Made by a program: the position numbers and the translations under genes. From positions 23,221 through 87,220 of the forward strand of contig NZ_JAJDNA010000030.1 of the NCBI RefSeq assembly GCF_022340925.1: a stretch of 64,000 bases of DNA, read 5' to 3'. Within the stretch, counting starts at the first letter, position 1. Every line of letters starts with the position of its first letter. This document shows, piece by piece, positions 24,530 through 33,078 of the stretch. The notes beneath the pieces were generated by a model. The model saw only the letters and a list, made by a program, of their open reading frames with translations, did no database searches and was not told the origin of the DNA. Source of the DNA: Thiocapsa sp. GTDB lineage: Bacteria > Pseudomonadota > Gammaproteobacteria > Chromatiales > Chromatiaceae.

Positions 24530-25672
24530 ATGATCATCGACTACGAAGTCCTTAAATTCATCTGGTGGATTCTGGTCGGCGTGCTCTTCATCGGCTTCGC
24601 CATAACCGACGGCATGGACATGGGCGTGGGTGCCCTGTTGCCTTTCATGGGAAAGACCGACGCCGAGCGGCGCGTCATCATCAACACCATCGGCCCCCAC
24701 TGGGACGGCAACCAGGTCTGGCTGATCACGGCCGGCGGTGCCATCTTCGCCGCCTGGCCCCTGGTCTACGCCAGCGCCTTCTCCGGATTCTATTTCGCCA
24801 TGCTGCTGGCGCTCTTCGCCCTCTTCTTCCGGCCGGTCGGCTTCGACTATCGCAGCAAGATCGAGGATCCGCGCTGGCGCAATGCATGGGACTGGGGGCT
24901 CTTCATCGGTGGCGTGGTTCCCGCGCTGGTATTCGGGGTCGCCTTCGGCAACCTGCTGTTGGGTGTGCCCTTCCATCTCGACGACATGTTGCGCCCCTTT
25001 TACACGGGCAGCTTTTTCGGGCTATTCCACCCATTCGCCCTCCTGGCCGGCGTCCTGAGCGTCACCATGCTCACCATGCACGGGGCAGTCTGGCTCCAGG
25101 TGCGGACCGCCGAGCCGATCGCCTCGCGGGCCAAGGGCGCGGTCAGACTGTTCGCATGGGTCAGCATCGCCGTGTTCGCGCTCGCGGGGGTCTGGTTGAT
25201 GCTCGGCGTCGACGGCTTCCGGGTCGTGTCGATGCCGGCGCTGGATGCGACGCCCAACCCCTTGACCAAGGAGGTGGTGCAGGAGTCGGGGGCCTGGTTG
25301 GCAAACTACGTCAGCTATCCGTGGACACTCGGATTTCCGGTCCTCGGCTTCGTCGGCCTCTGGATGACCCTGAGGCTCGCCGCAAGCGATCGCCCGGGAC
25401 TCGGCTTGGTGACCAGCAGCCTGGCGCTGACCGGCATCATCCTGACAGCCGGCGTCAGTCTTTTTCCCTTTATCCTGCCCTCCAAGACCGATCCCAACAG
25501 CAGCCTGATCGTTTGGGATGCCGTCTCGAGCCATCTCACCCTGACGGTCATGTTCTGGGCCGCGCTGATCTTCATCCCGCTGATTCTGGCCTACACCACT
25601 TGGACCTACGCCAAGATGTGGCGCCGGGTGACAGTCGAGGAGGTCAAGGAGCAGGAGCACCTGGCCTATTGA
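24530..25672 (+). CDS. cydB: Cytochrome bd ubiquinol oxidase subunit II
   Basis: 380-aa integral membrane partner of CydA without haem ligands of its own. The N-terminal MIIDYEVLKFIWWILVGVL and GFAITDGMDMGVGALLPF are hallmarks of CydB. GPHWDGNQVWLITAGGAIFAAWP follows in the same region. Eight helices are predicted. The ATG at 24530 follows a GGGGGGACAGG stretch and was preferred over an extension that overlaps cydA. A small cydX-type gene follows 230 bases later. Confidence 0.97.
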   Translation: MIIDYEVLKFIWWILVGVLFIGFAITDGMDMGVGALLPFMGKTDAERRVIINTIGPHWDGNQVWLITAGGAIFAAWPLVYASAFSGFYFAMLLALFALFFRPVGFDYRSKIEDPRWRNAWDWGLFIGGVVPALVFGVAFGNLLLGVPFHLDDMLRPFYTGSFFGLFHPFALLAGVLSVTMLTMHGAVWLQVRTAEPIASRAKGAVRLFAWVSIAVFALAGVWLMLGVDGFRVVSMPALDATPNPLTKEVVQESGAWLANYVSYPWTLGFPVLGFVGLWMTLRLAASDRPGLGLVTSSLALTGIILTAGVSLFPFILPSKTDPNSSLIVWDAVSSHLTLTVMFWAALIFIPLILAYTTWTYAKMWRRVTVEEVKEQEHLAY

Positions 25673-25902
25673 GCTCGGGAGGCGCTGAAAGGCTCGGCGC
25701 ATTCGGCGCCACCCCGAGGTGCCGCCATGTTCGGTCGCCTGAGCGGCCGAGAGTGATGGAATGGCGAAAACGGGTTTCGCCGTTCGGTGCTGATTTCCCG
25801 GCCAGGTTGGCCAATCAATCAGCGTCCCCAGGATCGGGCCCAGGGTCGCCTCCGTTAAGAGGCCAAGCGCCCCGGACCTTCGATCACCGAGAGGGCCTTC
25901 GC

Positions 25903-26025
25903 ATGTGGTATTTCGCTTGGATTCTGGGTGTGCTGCTGGCGCTCGCCTTCGGCATCATCAATGTGATGTGGTACGAGTCCGAGCAGTGTCTCGGACAACC
26001 CGATGATCACGAGCCCGGCACTTAG
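25903..26025 (+). CDS. cydX: Cytochrome bd small subunit CydX
   Basis: 40-aa single-helix protein that stabilises the haems of the bd oxidase. The sequence starts MWYFAWILGVLLALAFGIIN and continues with VMWYES, the typical CydX pattern of a transmembrane helix followed by a short polar tail (here ending DDHEPGT). The gene is too small for ordinary gene finders. It lies 230 bases downstream of cydB. That distance is larger than usual and includes the hairpin GGCGAAA-ACGGG-TTTCGCC, so its level may be set separately. Confidence 0.9.
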   Translation: MWYFAWILGVLLALAFGIINVMWYESEQCLGQPDDHEPGT

Positions 26026-26282
26026 GGAGATGGGATGAATGGCCATCCTGGCCATGTTCCGCTCAGGGCTGCCTGCACTGGGCGGGAAACGCTGAAGACT
26101 TGAACGTTTCCTTAGCCGATCGGCAGTCCACGCAGGCTCAAGCTGGAGAGGGGCATTGGACCGCCCCATCCGAGAGGAGACGGGTCCGGAGCGGGGAGAA
26201 CCTCTTCGCATTGAATGCGCTGCATCGATTGAGACGCGCGCGGATGCTTCTTGGCTAAAGGATCCCCTCCGCTCGGTCGCAG

Positions 26283-26810
26283 CTACTCGGCCCGGCGACC
26301 CCAACCCTTCAACCCCTGGGAGGGAGGCTGAGCGCGACGCTCCGTGCGCATCCTCAGTCGCTGGCCCTCCCGTGCCTGTTGTTGCTGGATCAGGCGTCCC
26401 TGGATCCGGCGCTCAGCAGCCCGGTCGTCGAGTCCGCCCTGTCCACCCGTCTGGCTCGTCTGTCGCTCTACGCGTCGTAAGGTCTGAAGCTCGCGCTCCT
26501 CCTGCATGAATGTCTCGCGAAGGCGGATTGCGTCCTGCCGCTCCAGAGACTCTCGCCGAGCCGACTCGGCGCGCGTGATCGGAGCCACCTGCTGTCCAGC
26601 ATCCCACTGATCCCGCTGCAGACGCAGCCAGCCGGCGGCGGCGCGCTGTGAATGAGCACCCGCGGCGCGTGCAGACTCCGTCTCGGCAGCGGGCGAACAG
26701 GAGATCGTGAGCGTCGCAATGGCTACAAGATGACAGGCGAGGTGTCGCAAGCATCGCACCATTGCGGTGCGAAAAGGGCTGCCTGAGCCTGAAACCCGTG
26801 CGTGACTCAC
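26283..26810 (-). CDS. Putative exported or lipid-anchored coiled-coil protein
   Basis: 175-aa protein of unknown function. After a positively charged start comes a hydrophobic stretch (HLACHLVAIATLTISC) that could be a lipoprotein signal, although the residues before the Cys fit the lipobox imperfectly. The rest is rich in Arg, Gln and Glu (for example RRESLERQDAIRLRETF and RLIQQQQAREGQRLR) and should form a long helix or coiled coil. The GTG at 26810 has GAGG 7 bases upstream. An ATG at 26762 is the alternative start. It stands alone between cydX and the lipid A operon. No homologue was recognised. Confidence 0.6.
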   Translation of the reverse strand: MSHARVSGSGSPFRTAMVRCLRHLACHLVAIATLTISCSPAAETESARAAGAHSQRAAAGWLRLQRDQWDAGQQVAPITRAESARRESLERQDAIRLRETFMQEERELQTLRRVERQTSQTGGQGGLDDRAAERRIQGRLIQQQQAREGQRLRMRTERRAQPPSQGLKGWGRRAE

Positions 26811-26899
26811 CTGGAAACCTCGACCACATCGACCCGCATGTTCATAACAAATTGTTTTTTTGCAGTTCAGGAGCAGGCCGCGAAGCTGGCATCCAATCT

Positions 26900-26994
26900 G
26901 CTAATTAGATCATGAGACAGACGCTTCCGTTCATTCGGTTTCGTTCTCTGACCTCCTCAGTGGTGATTCGCCCCGCGCCCGCGGGGTTTTTTTT
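26900..26994 (+). ncRNA. Candidate small RNA with anti-SD loop
   Basis: A transcript is suggested by the intrinsic terminator at 26971-26994, since the only nearby plus-strand gene (cydX) is over 900 bases away and a minus-strand gene lies between. Within it CTGA-CCTCC-TCAG (26948-26960) forms a short hairpin presenting CCTCC, complementary to Shine-Dalgarno sequences, as many regulatory RNAs do. The 5' end is not defined and no strong promoter was found. Confidence 0.35.
26971..26994 (+). terminator. Strong intrinsic terminator
   Basis: CCCCGC (26971-26976) pairs with GCGGGG (26981-26986) around a GCCC loop and is followed directly by eight T. This is a textbook Rho-independent terminator on the plus strand only. 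The opposite strand has no T run after the stem. Confidence 0.85.
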
Positions 26995-27150
26995 GTCCGG
27001 AACGCGGCAAGCCCGCGTTCAGAACGAAGCCCGGACTGGAAACGGGTATCGCAGTCACACGGCCGAGACTCCGCACCGTCACCAGACCCATACTCGAACG
27101 TCGACACATGCGGTGGGCTCGCCGTCCGGCGCAGAGTCTGTGCGGCCGCA

Positions 27151-27180
27151 CCCTCACAGGACCGACTCGTCCCGTGAGGG
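27151..27180 (-). repeat. 12-bp hairpin downstream of kdsB
   Basis: CCCTCACAGGAC and GTCCCGTGAGGG flank the loop CGACTC. In the minus-strand RNA the single non-Watson-Crick position becomes a G-U pair, whereas on the plus strand it is an A-C mismatch. The structure therefore suits the kdsB transcript, ending about 60-90 nt after its stop. No T run follows. It may protect the mRNA 3' end. Confidence 0.5.
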
Positions 27181-27237
27181 AAGCGCCGAAGAATTCTGCG
27201 CTCTCCATGCTGATTGTCGGCCAGGACGGCCGATTGA

Positions 27238-28014
27238 TCAGCGTCTCCTGAGGTGGCGCTCGGCTCGCGCCAGGTCGGCCACGGTGTCGACGCCGGGTCC
27301 AGGCTGAGTTTCCGCGATCGCCACATGGATGCGCTCGCCATGCCAAAGAGCGCGCAATTGTTCCAGCGACTCCGCCAACTCCAATGGTGCGGGTCTCCAA
27401 GTCAGGTAACGTCTGAGAAAACCTGCACGGTAGGCGTAGAGTCCAATGTGGCGCAGGAAGCTGACCGTCGTCGGCAGTCCTTCGGACGCCCCGAGGGACT
27501 CGTCTCGGTGCCAGGGGATGGGCGCGCGCGAGAAGTAGAGTGCAAAGCCACCGGCGTCGGTCACCACCTTGACCACGTGCGAATCGAAGAGCGTCTCGCG
27601 ATCACGGATCCGACTGGCGAGGGTCGACATGCCCAGGGCGGGAATGATCGCGAGATCACTTGCCACCTGGTCGAGCAGTCCCGGCGGCACACCGGGCTCA
27701 TCGCCCTGAAGATTGACGACCACGACATCGTCGGCCCAGCCCCGCCGCTCGACGACCTCGGTGATGCGGTCGGATCCGCTGCGATGCGTGGCCTGCGTCA
27801 TGACGACCTCAGCGCCGAAACCGCTGCAGGCGTCGGCGATCCGCTGATCATCGGTCGCGACCAGCACCTCCTCGGCAGCGCTTTCCCGGGCACGCTCGAC
27901 CACATGCTGGATCATCGGCTTGCCGGCGATCGGCAGGAGCGGCTTGCCCGGAAGTCGGGTCGAGCCGTAGCGCGCGGGGATCACGACCTTGAAGCCACAG
28001 GGACCGCTAGCCAT
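27238..28014 (-). CDS. kdsB: 3-deoxy-manno-octulosonate cytidylyltransferase
   Basis: 258-aa enzyme that activates Kdo as CMP-Kdo for lipopolysaccharide core synthesis in the cytosol. The nucleotide-binding start is FKVVIPARYGSTRLPGKPL. It is followed by PMIQHVVERARE, TDDQRI, MTQATHRSGSDRI and NLQGDEPGVPP, all characteristic of KdsB. The ATG at 28014 overlaps the lpxK stop by 8 bases, so the two are translationally linked. The extension to 28110 has no family similarity. It is the last gene of the exbB-exbD-msbA-lpxK-kdsB envelope operon. Confidence 0.96.
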   Translation of the reverse strand: MASGPCGFKVVIPARYGSTRLPGKPLLPIAGKPMIQHVVERARESAAEEVLVATDDQRIADACSGFGAEVVMTQATHRSGSDRITEVVERRGWADDVVVVNLQGDEPGVPPGLLDQVASDLAIIPALGMSTLASRIRDRETLFDSHVVKVVTDAGGFALYFSRAPIPWHRDESLGASEGLPTTVSFLRHIGLYAYRAGFLRRYLTWRPAPLELAESLEQLRALWHGERIHVAIAETQPGPGVDTVADLARAERHLRRR

Positions 28015-28987
28015 TGCGCAGGGCCTCCAGCCTCGCAAAGAATTGATCGACGAAGGCCGCTTCCAGGTTGGCCTCCACGGGAATGTACCAGTGATCCTCG
28101 CCCGCGACACGCGCGCACTTCACCGCATCCTTCTCCGTCATGAGCACGGGGCCGGCTGGCCATTCCGCAAGGTCGGATGCGGAAAACGGATAATGATCCG
28201 GATAGGCCCGAGGCCGGATGGCGATCCCAAGGCCTCGGAGCATCGCGAAAAAGCGTTCAGGGTTTCCGATCGCGGCAACCGCGAGGACGTGCTCGCCCGC
28301 GAAGTCCGCGATGGGCCGCATCCGACTGCGGTCGCGCAGATTAACCGCCGCGCCCGGAATCAGCTCCATCCGATGGCCGCCGCATGGATCGCCGCCATTG
28401 CTCAAGACGAAGTCGACCGAGCGCATGCGCCCTTTGGGCTCCCGCAAAGGACCTGCCGGAAGGCAGCGTCCGTTGCCGAAGCCGCGCGCCCCGTCGACGA
28501 CGACGATCTCGATGTCGCGGGCCAACCGAGAGTGCTGCAGCCCGTCGTCGGCAAGCAGGACGTCTACGCCGCCCTGGTCCAGCGCCAGCCTCGCCGCGGA
28601 GGCGCGGTCCGGGCCCGCCACGACCGGGCAGCCGCTGCGGCTCGCAAGCAACACAGGCTCGTCCCCGAACACACCCGGATCGGCGCCCGGAGGTACCAAC
28701 CGAGGCCACGATGACGCCCGGCCGCCATAGCCTCGGGTGATGATCGCAGGTGTCCAGCCCCGGGCCTGCAGCAGATCCGCAAGACGCAAGACTGCGGGGG
28801 TCTTGCCCGTTCCGCCCACCGTCAGGTTACCCACCACCACCACCGGTACCGGCAATCGCGCGCTTGCGAGCCAGCCCGCGCGATAGGCGAGGCGGCGCAG
28901 CCGAACGACGAGGCAGTAGAGCCAAGAGAGGGGCAAGAGCAGCAAACCCAGAGGGTGTCGGCCATACCAGATCGGGGTGGGGTCCAT
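28007..28987 (-). CDS. lpxK: Tetraacyldisaccharide 4'-kinase
   Basis: 326-aa membrane-associated kinase that phosphorylates the lipid A precursor at the 4' position. It has an N-terminal hydrophobic segment (LLLLPLSWLYCLVV), the Walker A motif NLTVGGTGKTPAVL, the ITRGYGG block, GDEPVLLA, and the metal/catalytic region LLADDGLQHSRLARDIEIVV. This order is diagnostic for LpxK. It follows msbA after 122 bases and overlaps kdsB. Confidence 0.96.
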   Translation of the reverse strand: MDPTPIWYGRHPLGLLLLPLSWLYCLVVRLRRLAYRAGWLASARLPVPVVVVGNLTVGGTGKTPAVLRLADLLQARGWTPAIITRGYGGRASSWPRLVPPGADPGVFGDEPVLLASRSGCPVVAGPDRASAARLALDQGGVDVLLADDGLQHSRLARDIEIVVVDGARGFGNGRCLPAGPLREPKGRMRSVDFVLSNGGDPCGGHRMELIPGAAVNLRDRSRMRPIADFAGEHVLAVAAIGNPERFFAMLRGLGIAIRPRAYPDHYPFSASDLAEWPAGPVLMTEKDAVKCARVAGEDHWYIPVEANLEAAFVDQFFARLEALRNG

Positions 28988-29109
28988 GGGCTCGTGCGCG
29001 GTTGCCGTCAGGTGTCAGCGCGGAGCTTGCGCCGCACTGGACGACGCACGAGACACCGCTTTGGCTGTTGTTCTTCCTGTCGTCCCCACGGCGAACCCGT
29101 CGACGCTGC

Positions 29110-30897
29110 TCAACCAGCCGTTTCGACCGGCCGCACCGTCGCCTCATGGAACTGAAGTCGGTGCAGGCGTGCGTAATAGCCGTCGAGCGCCAAAAGCTCG
29201 GCGTGACGACCCTGCTCGACCAGCCGCCCTGCCTCCATGACCAGGATACGGTCGGCGTTCTCGATGGTCGAGAGACGGTGGGCGATCATCAGGGTCGTTC
29301 GGTTCGCCATCAACTCCTGGAGCGCGGCCTGGATATGGCGCTCCGACTCCGTGTCGAGCGCCGAGGTCGCCTCATCCAGGATCAGAATCGGGGCGTCCTT
29401 GAACATGGCCCGGGCGATGGCGAGCCGTTGGCGCTGCCCCCCGGAGAGCAAGACGCCACGGTCGCCGACCCGCGTCTCGAAGCCGGCGGGTAGGGCCTCG
29501 ATGAAGTCAAGCGCATGGGCGCTCGCCGCGACTCGACGAAGCTCCTCGCGGGTCGGCGGGTCGGCACGGCCGTAGGCGATATTGTTGGCAATGGTGTCAT
29601 TGAAAAGGACGACATCCTGGCTCACCAGCGAGATCTGGGCACGCAGGCTCGCCAGCGTCAGCTCTCGGATCAGGATGCCGTCGATCCGGATCTCACCGGC
29701 GGTTGCGTCGTAGAAACGCGGCAACAGGCTCGCGACGGTGCTCTTGCCGCTTCCGGAGCGCCCGACCAGTGCGACGCGCTCGCCCTGCTCAATGGTGAGG
29801 TCGAGATCCCGGATTGCGGCTGGCTTGTCGGCCGAGTAGGCATGGGTCACGCCACGATAGTCGATCCGTCCAGCAGCGCGATCCAGCGTTCGGCATCCTC
29901 GATCGCGTTCCTCCTCCGAGTCGAGGAGCTCGAACAGGCTCTGCGCGGCAATGATGCCGCGCTGCAGATGGGCGTTGACTGAGGTCAGGCGCTTCACTGG
30001 CGGCAGAAGCAGACCCATGGCAACGACGAAAGACATGAAAGTCCCGACCGAAATGTTCTCTTTGAGCCCCTGCATGGTGGACAGATAAACGATGACCGCG
30101 ATCGCCACCGCCGAGATCAACTGAACCAAGGGCACACTCGCGGCCTCGGTCGCGATCATCTTCATCTGCAGCGAGCGGGTCTTCTCGTTGATGGCGCTGA
30201 AGCGTCTCGCCTCGCGCACCTGCCCACCGAAGGCCTTGACCACCCGATGCGCATCGATCGCCTCCTGGGCGACCTGGGTCAGCGCCCCGACACGATCCTG
30301 GATACGGCGGCTGTGGCGACGAAAACGCTTGGTCGCATACTTGACTGCTCCCGCCATGACCGGTCCGATGACCAGGAAGATGGCCGAGAGTGCCGCGTTA
30401 AGATACAGCATGTAGGCCATCAGACCGATGACGGTGAAGCCGTCACGGATGATGGTCGTGACAGCAGAGGTGGCCGCAGTCGCGACGTTCTCGACATTGT
30501 AGGTCAGCTTGGCCAGGATGTGCCCGGACCCCTGATTGTCGTAGTAGCGCGTCGGTGCACGCAGCAGGTGCTCGAACATCTGTTGGCGCAGATCAGCGAC
30601 GACACGACGGCCGACCCAGCTAAGACAGTAAGTGTTGGCGAATCCCGCAATTCCACGCACCACGAAAAGTGCCACTAACAGGAAGGGCATGAGGCGCACG
30701 ACCTCCTCGTTGCGATCCACGAAGCTGCCGTCGATCAACGGCTGCATCATGGCGGCAAAGAGCGGCTCGGTCACCGCGAAGGCCAGCATGGCGAGGATCG
30801 AGACCGCAAACATGCGCGAGTAAGGTCTAACGTAGCCGAGAAGCCGCCGATAGACCTGAGTGGCCTCTTCGCCCGACCGGGCCGCTTCGCGACTCAC
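29110..30897 (-). CDS. msbA: Lipid A export ABC transporter MsbA
   Basis: 595-aa half-transporter with six transmembrane helices in residues about 25-310 and a C-terminal ATPase. It flips lipid A-core across the inner membrane. The ATPase shows Walker A GRSGSGKST, the Q-loop ISLVSQDVVLFNDT, the signature LLSGGQRQRLAIARAM, Walker B ILILDEATSALDTESE and the H-loop LMIAHRLSTIENADRI. Translation starts at a GTG whose last bases overlap the exbD stop (GTGA), showing coupling. The neighbours exbD and lpxK support MsbA over other exporters. Confidence 0.95.
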   Translation of the reverse strand: MSREAARSGEEATQVYRRLLGYVRPYSRMFAVSILAMLAFAVTEPLFAAMMQPLIDGSFVDRNEEVVRLMPFLLVALFVVRGIAGFANTYCLSWVGRRVVADLRQQMFEHLLRAPTRYYDNQGSGHILAKLTYNVENVATAATSAVTTIIRDGFTVIGLMAYMLYLNAALSAIFLVIGPVMAGAVKYATKRFRRHSRRIQDRVGALTQVAQEAIDAHRVVKAFGGQVREARRFSAINEKTRSLQMKMIATEAASVPLVQLISAVAIAVIVYLSTMQGLKENISVGTFMSFVVAMGLLLPPVKRLTSVNAHLQRGIIAAQSLFELLDSEEERDRGCRTLDRAAGRIDYRGVTHAYSADKPAAIRDLDLTIEQGERVALVGRSGSGKSTVASLLPRFYDATAGEIRIDGILIRELTLASLRAQISLVSQDVVLFNDTIANNIAYGRADPPTREELRRVAASAHALDFIEALPAGFETRVGDRGVLLSGGQRQRLAIARAMFKDAPILILDEATSALDTESERHIQAALQELMANRTTLMIAHRLSTIENADRILVMEAGRLVEQGRHAELLALDGYYARLHRLQFHEATVRPVETAG

Positions 30898-31322
30898 TGC
30901 GAGGGTCCCTCGGGGCGGATCGCGGCGAAGGCAACGCGAGACAGCCCCGCCTGGCGGGCGGCATCCAGCGCGGTCATGACCGCCTGATGTGGCGTCCTGG
31001 CATCGGCCTGGATCAAGACCGGCATGGCCGCGCGTCCGCCGAGCGCACCCTTGAGGGCCTGAATCAGCGTGTCGGCGGCACGCCCCCCGACGGCCTGGTC
31101 ATCCACCCGGAAAGACCCGGACTGGTCGATGAGGATCTCGATCATCTCAGGCCCCTCGGCCGGGATCGCCTCGCCTTGCGCCTCCGGCAGCTGGATGCGG
31201 AGCCGCGCCTCGTCCTTGAAGGTCGTCGAGACCATGAAGAAGATCAATAGGAGGAAGACGACGTCAATTAGAGGGGTAAGATTGATCTCCGCCTGATCCC
31301 GGCGATGCGGACGCAGATTCAC
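30894..31322 (-). CDS. exbD: ExbD/TolR-family biopolymer transport protein
   Basis: 142-aa protein with a short cytoplasmic start (MNLRPHRRDQAEINLTPLID), one transmembrane helix (VVFLLLIFFMVSTTF) containing the Asp of PLIDVV that is the proton-relay residue in this family, and a periplasmic domain. With the ExbB homologue just upstream it forms an ion-driven motor. Which outer-membrane process it drives is unknown. Gene pairs of this kind commonly sit before msbA/lpxK in gammaproteobacteria. It starts at a GTG overlapping the exbB stop. Confidence 0.92.
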   Translation of the reverse strand: MNLRPHRRDQAEINLTPLIDVVFLLLIFFMVSTTFKDEARLRIQLPEAQGEAIPAEGPEMIEILIDQSGSFRVDDQAVGGRAADTLIQALKGALGGRAAMPVLIQADARTPHQAVMTALDAARQAGLSRVAFAAIRPEGPSQ

Positions 31323-31945
31323 GCAACCACCTCACCGGCCTCTCGTTCACCCTTCATGACCTCCACCAGCCGAAGTGACTGCTCTTCCATGTCGAGGGCG
31401 AGCCGCGCGACCTTGTTGTCGAACAAGCGGTAGAACAGAAGTGCCGGAATCGCCACCGAGAGGCCAGCGGCGGTCGTGATCAACGCCTTGGAGATCCCAC
31501 CGGCCAAGATCGCGGCATTGCCGACCCCGGCTTCCATGATGACGGCAAAGACATCGATCATCCCCAGGACCGTCCCCAACAGGCCCAGCAAGGGCGCGAC
31601 CGAGGCGACGGTCCCGAGGCTGCTCAGAAAACGCTCCAGCTCGGCCACGACCTGGCGCCCGGTATCCTCGATCGCCTCCTTCATGATCTCGCGTGGGTGA
31701 TTGCGGTTGATGAGTCCTGCTGCGAGCAGACGCCCCAGCGGCGAGCCGGCGCGGATCTCCTCGATTCGCGCGTCGCTCAAGTGCCCCTGGCGATGCCACT
31801 CGAAGATCCGAGCGACCAGATTCGGAGGCATGATCCGGGACCGTCGCAGGGTCCAGGCGCGCTCGATCACGATGGCGGTCGTGATGATCGAGCAGGCAAC
31901 GATCGGCACCATCAGCCAGCCGCCGGAAGACAACAAGTCGAGCAA
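31319..31945 (-). CDS. exbB: MotA/TolQ/ExbB proton channel family protein
   Basis: 208-aa inner-membrane protein with three transmembrane helices: near GGWLMVPIVACSIITTAIVIE, near residue 110 (LGTVASVAPLLGLLGTVLGMI) and near residue 155 (ALITTAAGLSVAIPALLFYRLF). The helix pair after VAPLLGLLGTV is the family signature. I chose the TTG at 31945 because AAGGAG lies 8 bases upstream and the family starts at this point. A TTG at 31987 gives a non-conserved extension. It is the first gene of the envelope operon. Confidence 0.92.
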   Translation of the reverse strand: MLDLLSSGGWLMVPIVACSIITTAIVIERAWTLRRSRIMPPNLVARIFEWHRQGHLSDARIEEIRAGSPLGRLLAAGLINRNHPREIMKEAIEDTGRQVVAELERFLSSLGTVASVAPLLGLLGTVLGMIDVFAVIMEAGVGNAAILAGGISKALITTAAGLSVAIPALLFYRLFDNKVARLALDMEEQSLRLVEVMKGEREAGEVVA

Positions 31946-32250
31946 GAGGAGAGCTCCTTGGGGATTGCGGTCAATCGGCCCTAGCAAGCGACTGAACTTC
32001 GGATATGCGGGCCGGTCTCGGCCGCGATGGGACCCGCTGACTGCTCATGAGGCGGCTCGTGTGTTCGGCGGCGCATCAAGTCGGAGACAAGCCTCCGAGG
32101 GCCGGGCCGTTCAGAAGCCCGGCGCTGCGGACCCGAGGCGATGTCGAGGTCGAGGCGCGATGACACCATGGTACTCCCTCGTCCCGCTTCGGCAACCCGG
32201 CATCTTGCGGCGCTGGCGCATCCGATGACGGCGTGGGGTGGACGAGCGTG
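31946..32250. other. Intergenic region between exbB and the DUF455 gene
   Basis: 305 bases with no supported gene or RNA. It must contain the promoter of the exbB operon, but no strong -35/-10 pair was picked out. Plus-strand open frames here are extensions of antisense frames. Nothing else was seen. Confidence 0.4.
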
Positions 32251-33078
32251 TCAGGCAACGCGCGCGGATCGGCAGAGCAGCTGCAAGCGCTCGAGCTCGG
32301 TATCGTCGAAACCGGCCTGCCGTCGGGCCGGGAGATTGAGTGGACAGCGAATGCCGCCCGGCAGATAGCGCTCGAGCAGGTCGAAGTAGAGCGCGCCGGC
32401 GTCGAGGGCGCGCTCCTCACAGAGCCGACGGAACCAGTGGGAGCCGATGGCCACATGGCTGACCTCATCGCGGAGGATGACACCGAGGCGGGCGGCCGTC
32501 TCCTGGTCGCCCGCCACCTCGAATCGCTCGATCATGGCGGGCGTCACATCCAGGCCGCGTGCCTCCATGACCCGAGGGATCAGCGCCATCCGAACCATTG
32601 GATCATGCGCCGTGGCTCGTGCCATCCCCCAGAGACCATCATGCGCCGGAAAGTCCCCATACGCGTAGCCCAGATCCTGGAGACGCTCGTGCATGAGACC
32701 GAAGTGCTCGGACTCCTCGACGGCGACCCGAATCCAGTCGTGGTAGAAGTCCGCCGGCATCCCCCGGAAACGCTGTACCGCGTCCCAGGCGAGGTTGATG
32801 GCGTTGAATTCGATATGGGCGACGGCGTGGATCATGGCGCCGCGGCCTTGGCGGTTCGTGAGCTTCCGAGGCTTGAGGTCCCGCGGCGGAACCAGCTCGG
32901 GCCTCGCCGGTCGACCGGGGAGGTCCAATACCGCACCAGCGCCCGATGCATCCGCGCTGAGTTGCCCTGCCCGCCAGCTTTCAGCCGCAGCCAGAGTCAA
33001 TGCCTGCTTGCGGGCCGGGTCCGGCTCCCCGAGACAGGATACCGCCGCATCGAAGAGGTTTCCCCGCGCCTCAATCAT
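32251..33078 (-). CDS. DUF455 ferritin-like protein
   Basis: 275-aa cytosolic protein of the DUF455 family, a ferritin-like diiron fold related to hydroxylases. Possible metal ligands are the Glu and His of AHIEFNAINLAWDA, VAVEESEHFGLMHERL and LRDEVSHVAIGSHWF. The repeated E-x-x-H pattern marks a diiron centre. The function of the family is not established. The ATG at 33078 overlaps the glycerate kinase stop by 4 bases (ATGA), so the two genes are translated together. The frame further upstream is antisense to nothing conserved and was discarded. Confidence 0.85.
   Translation of the reverse strand: MIEARGNLFDAAVSCLGEPDPARKQALTLAAAESWRAGQLSADASGAGAVLDLPGRPARPELVPPRDLKPRKLTNRQGRGAMIHAVAHIEFNAINLAWDAVQRFRGMPADFYHDWIRVAVEESEHFGLMHERLQDLGYAYGDFPAHDGLWGMARATAHDPMVRMALIPRVMEARGLDVTPAMIERFEVAGDQETAARLGVILRDEVSHVAIGSHWFRRLCEERALDAGALYFDLLERYLPGGIRCPLNLPARRQAGFDDTELERLQLLCRSARVA

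Larger units (their letters stand above)
26811..27237. other. Intergenic region with sRNA candidate and hairpins
   Basis: 427 bases without a protein-coding gene. The left part is AT-rich and probably holds the promoter of the minus-strand putative lipoprotein gene. The middle carries a strong plus-strand terminator (26971-26994) that fits no upstream gene. The right part holds a 7-bp hairpin at 27000-27020 (GAACGCG ... CGCGTTC) and a 12-bp hairpin at 27151-27180 downstream of kdsB. Confidence 0.6.

Noticed and set aside
26912..27307. 131-codon plus-strand frame
   Set aside because: It reads through the terminator and antisense to kdsB. The protein is low complexity.
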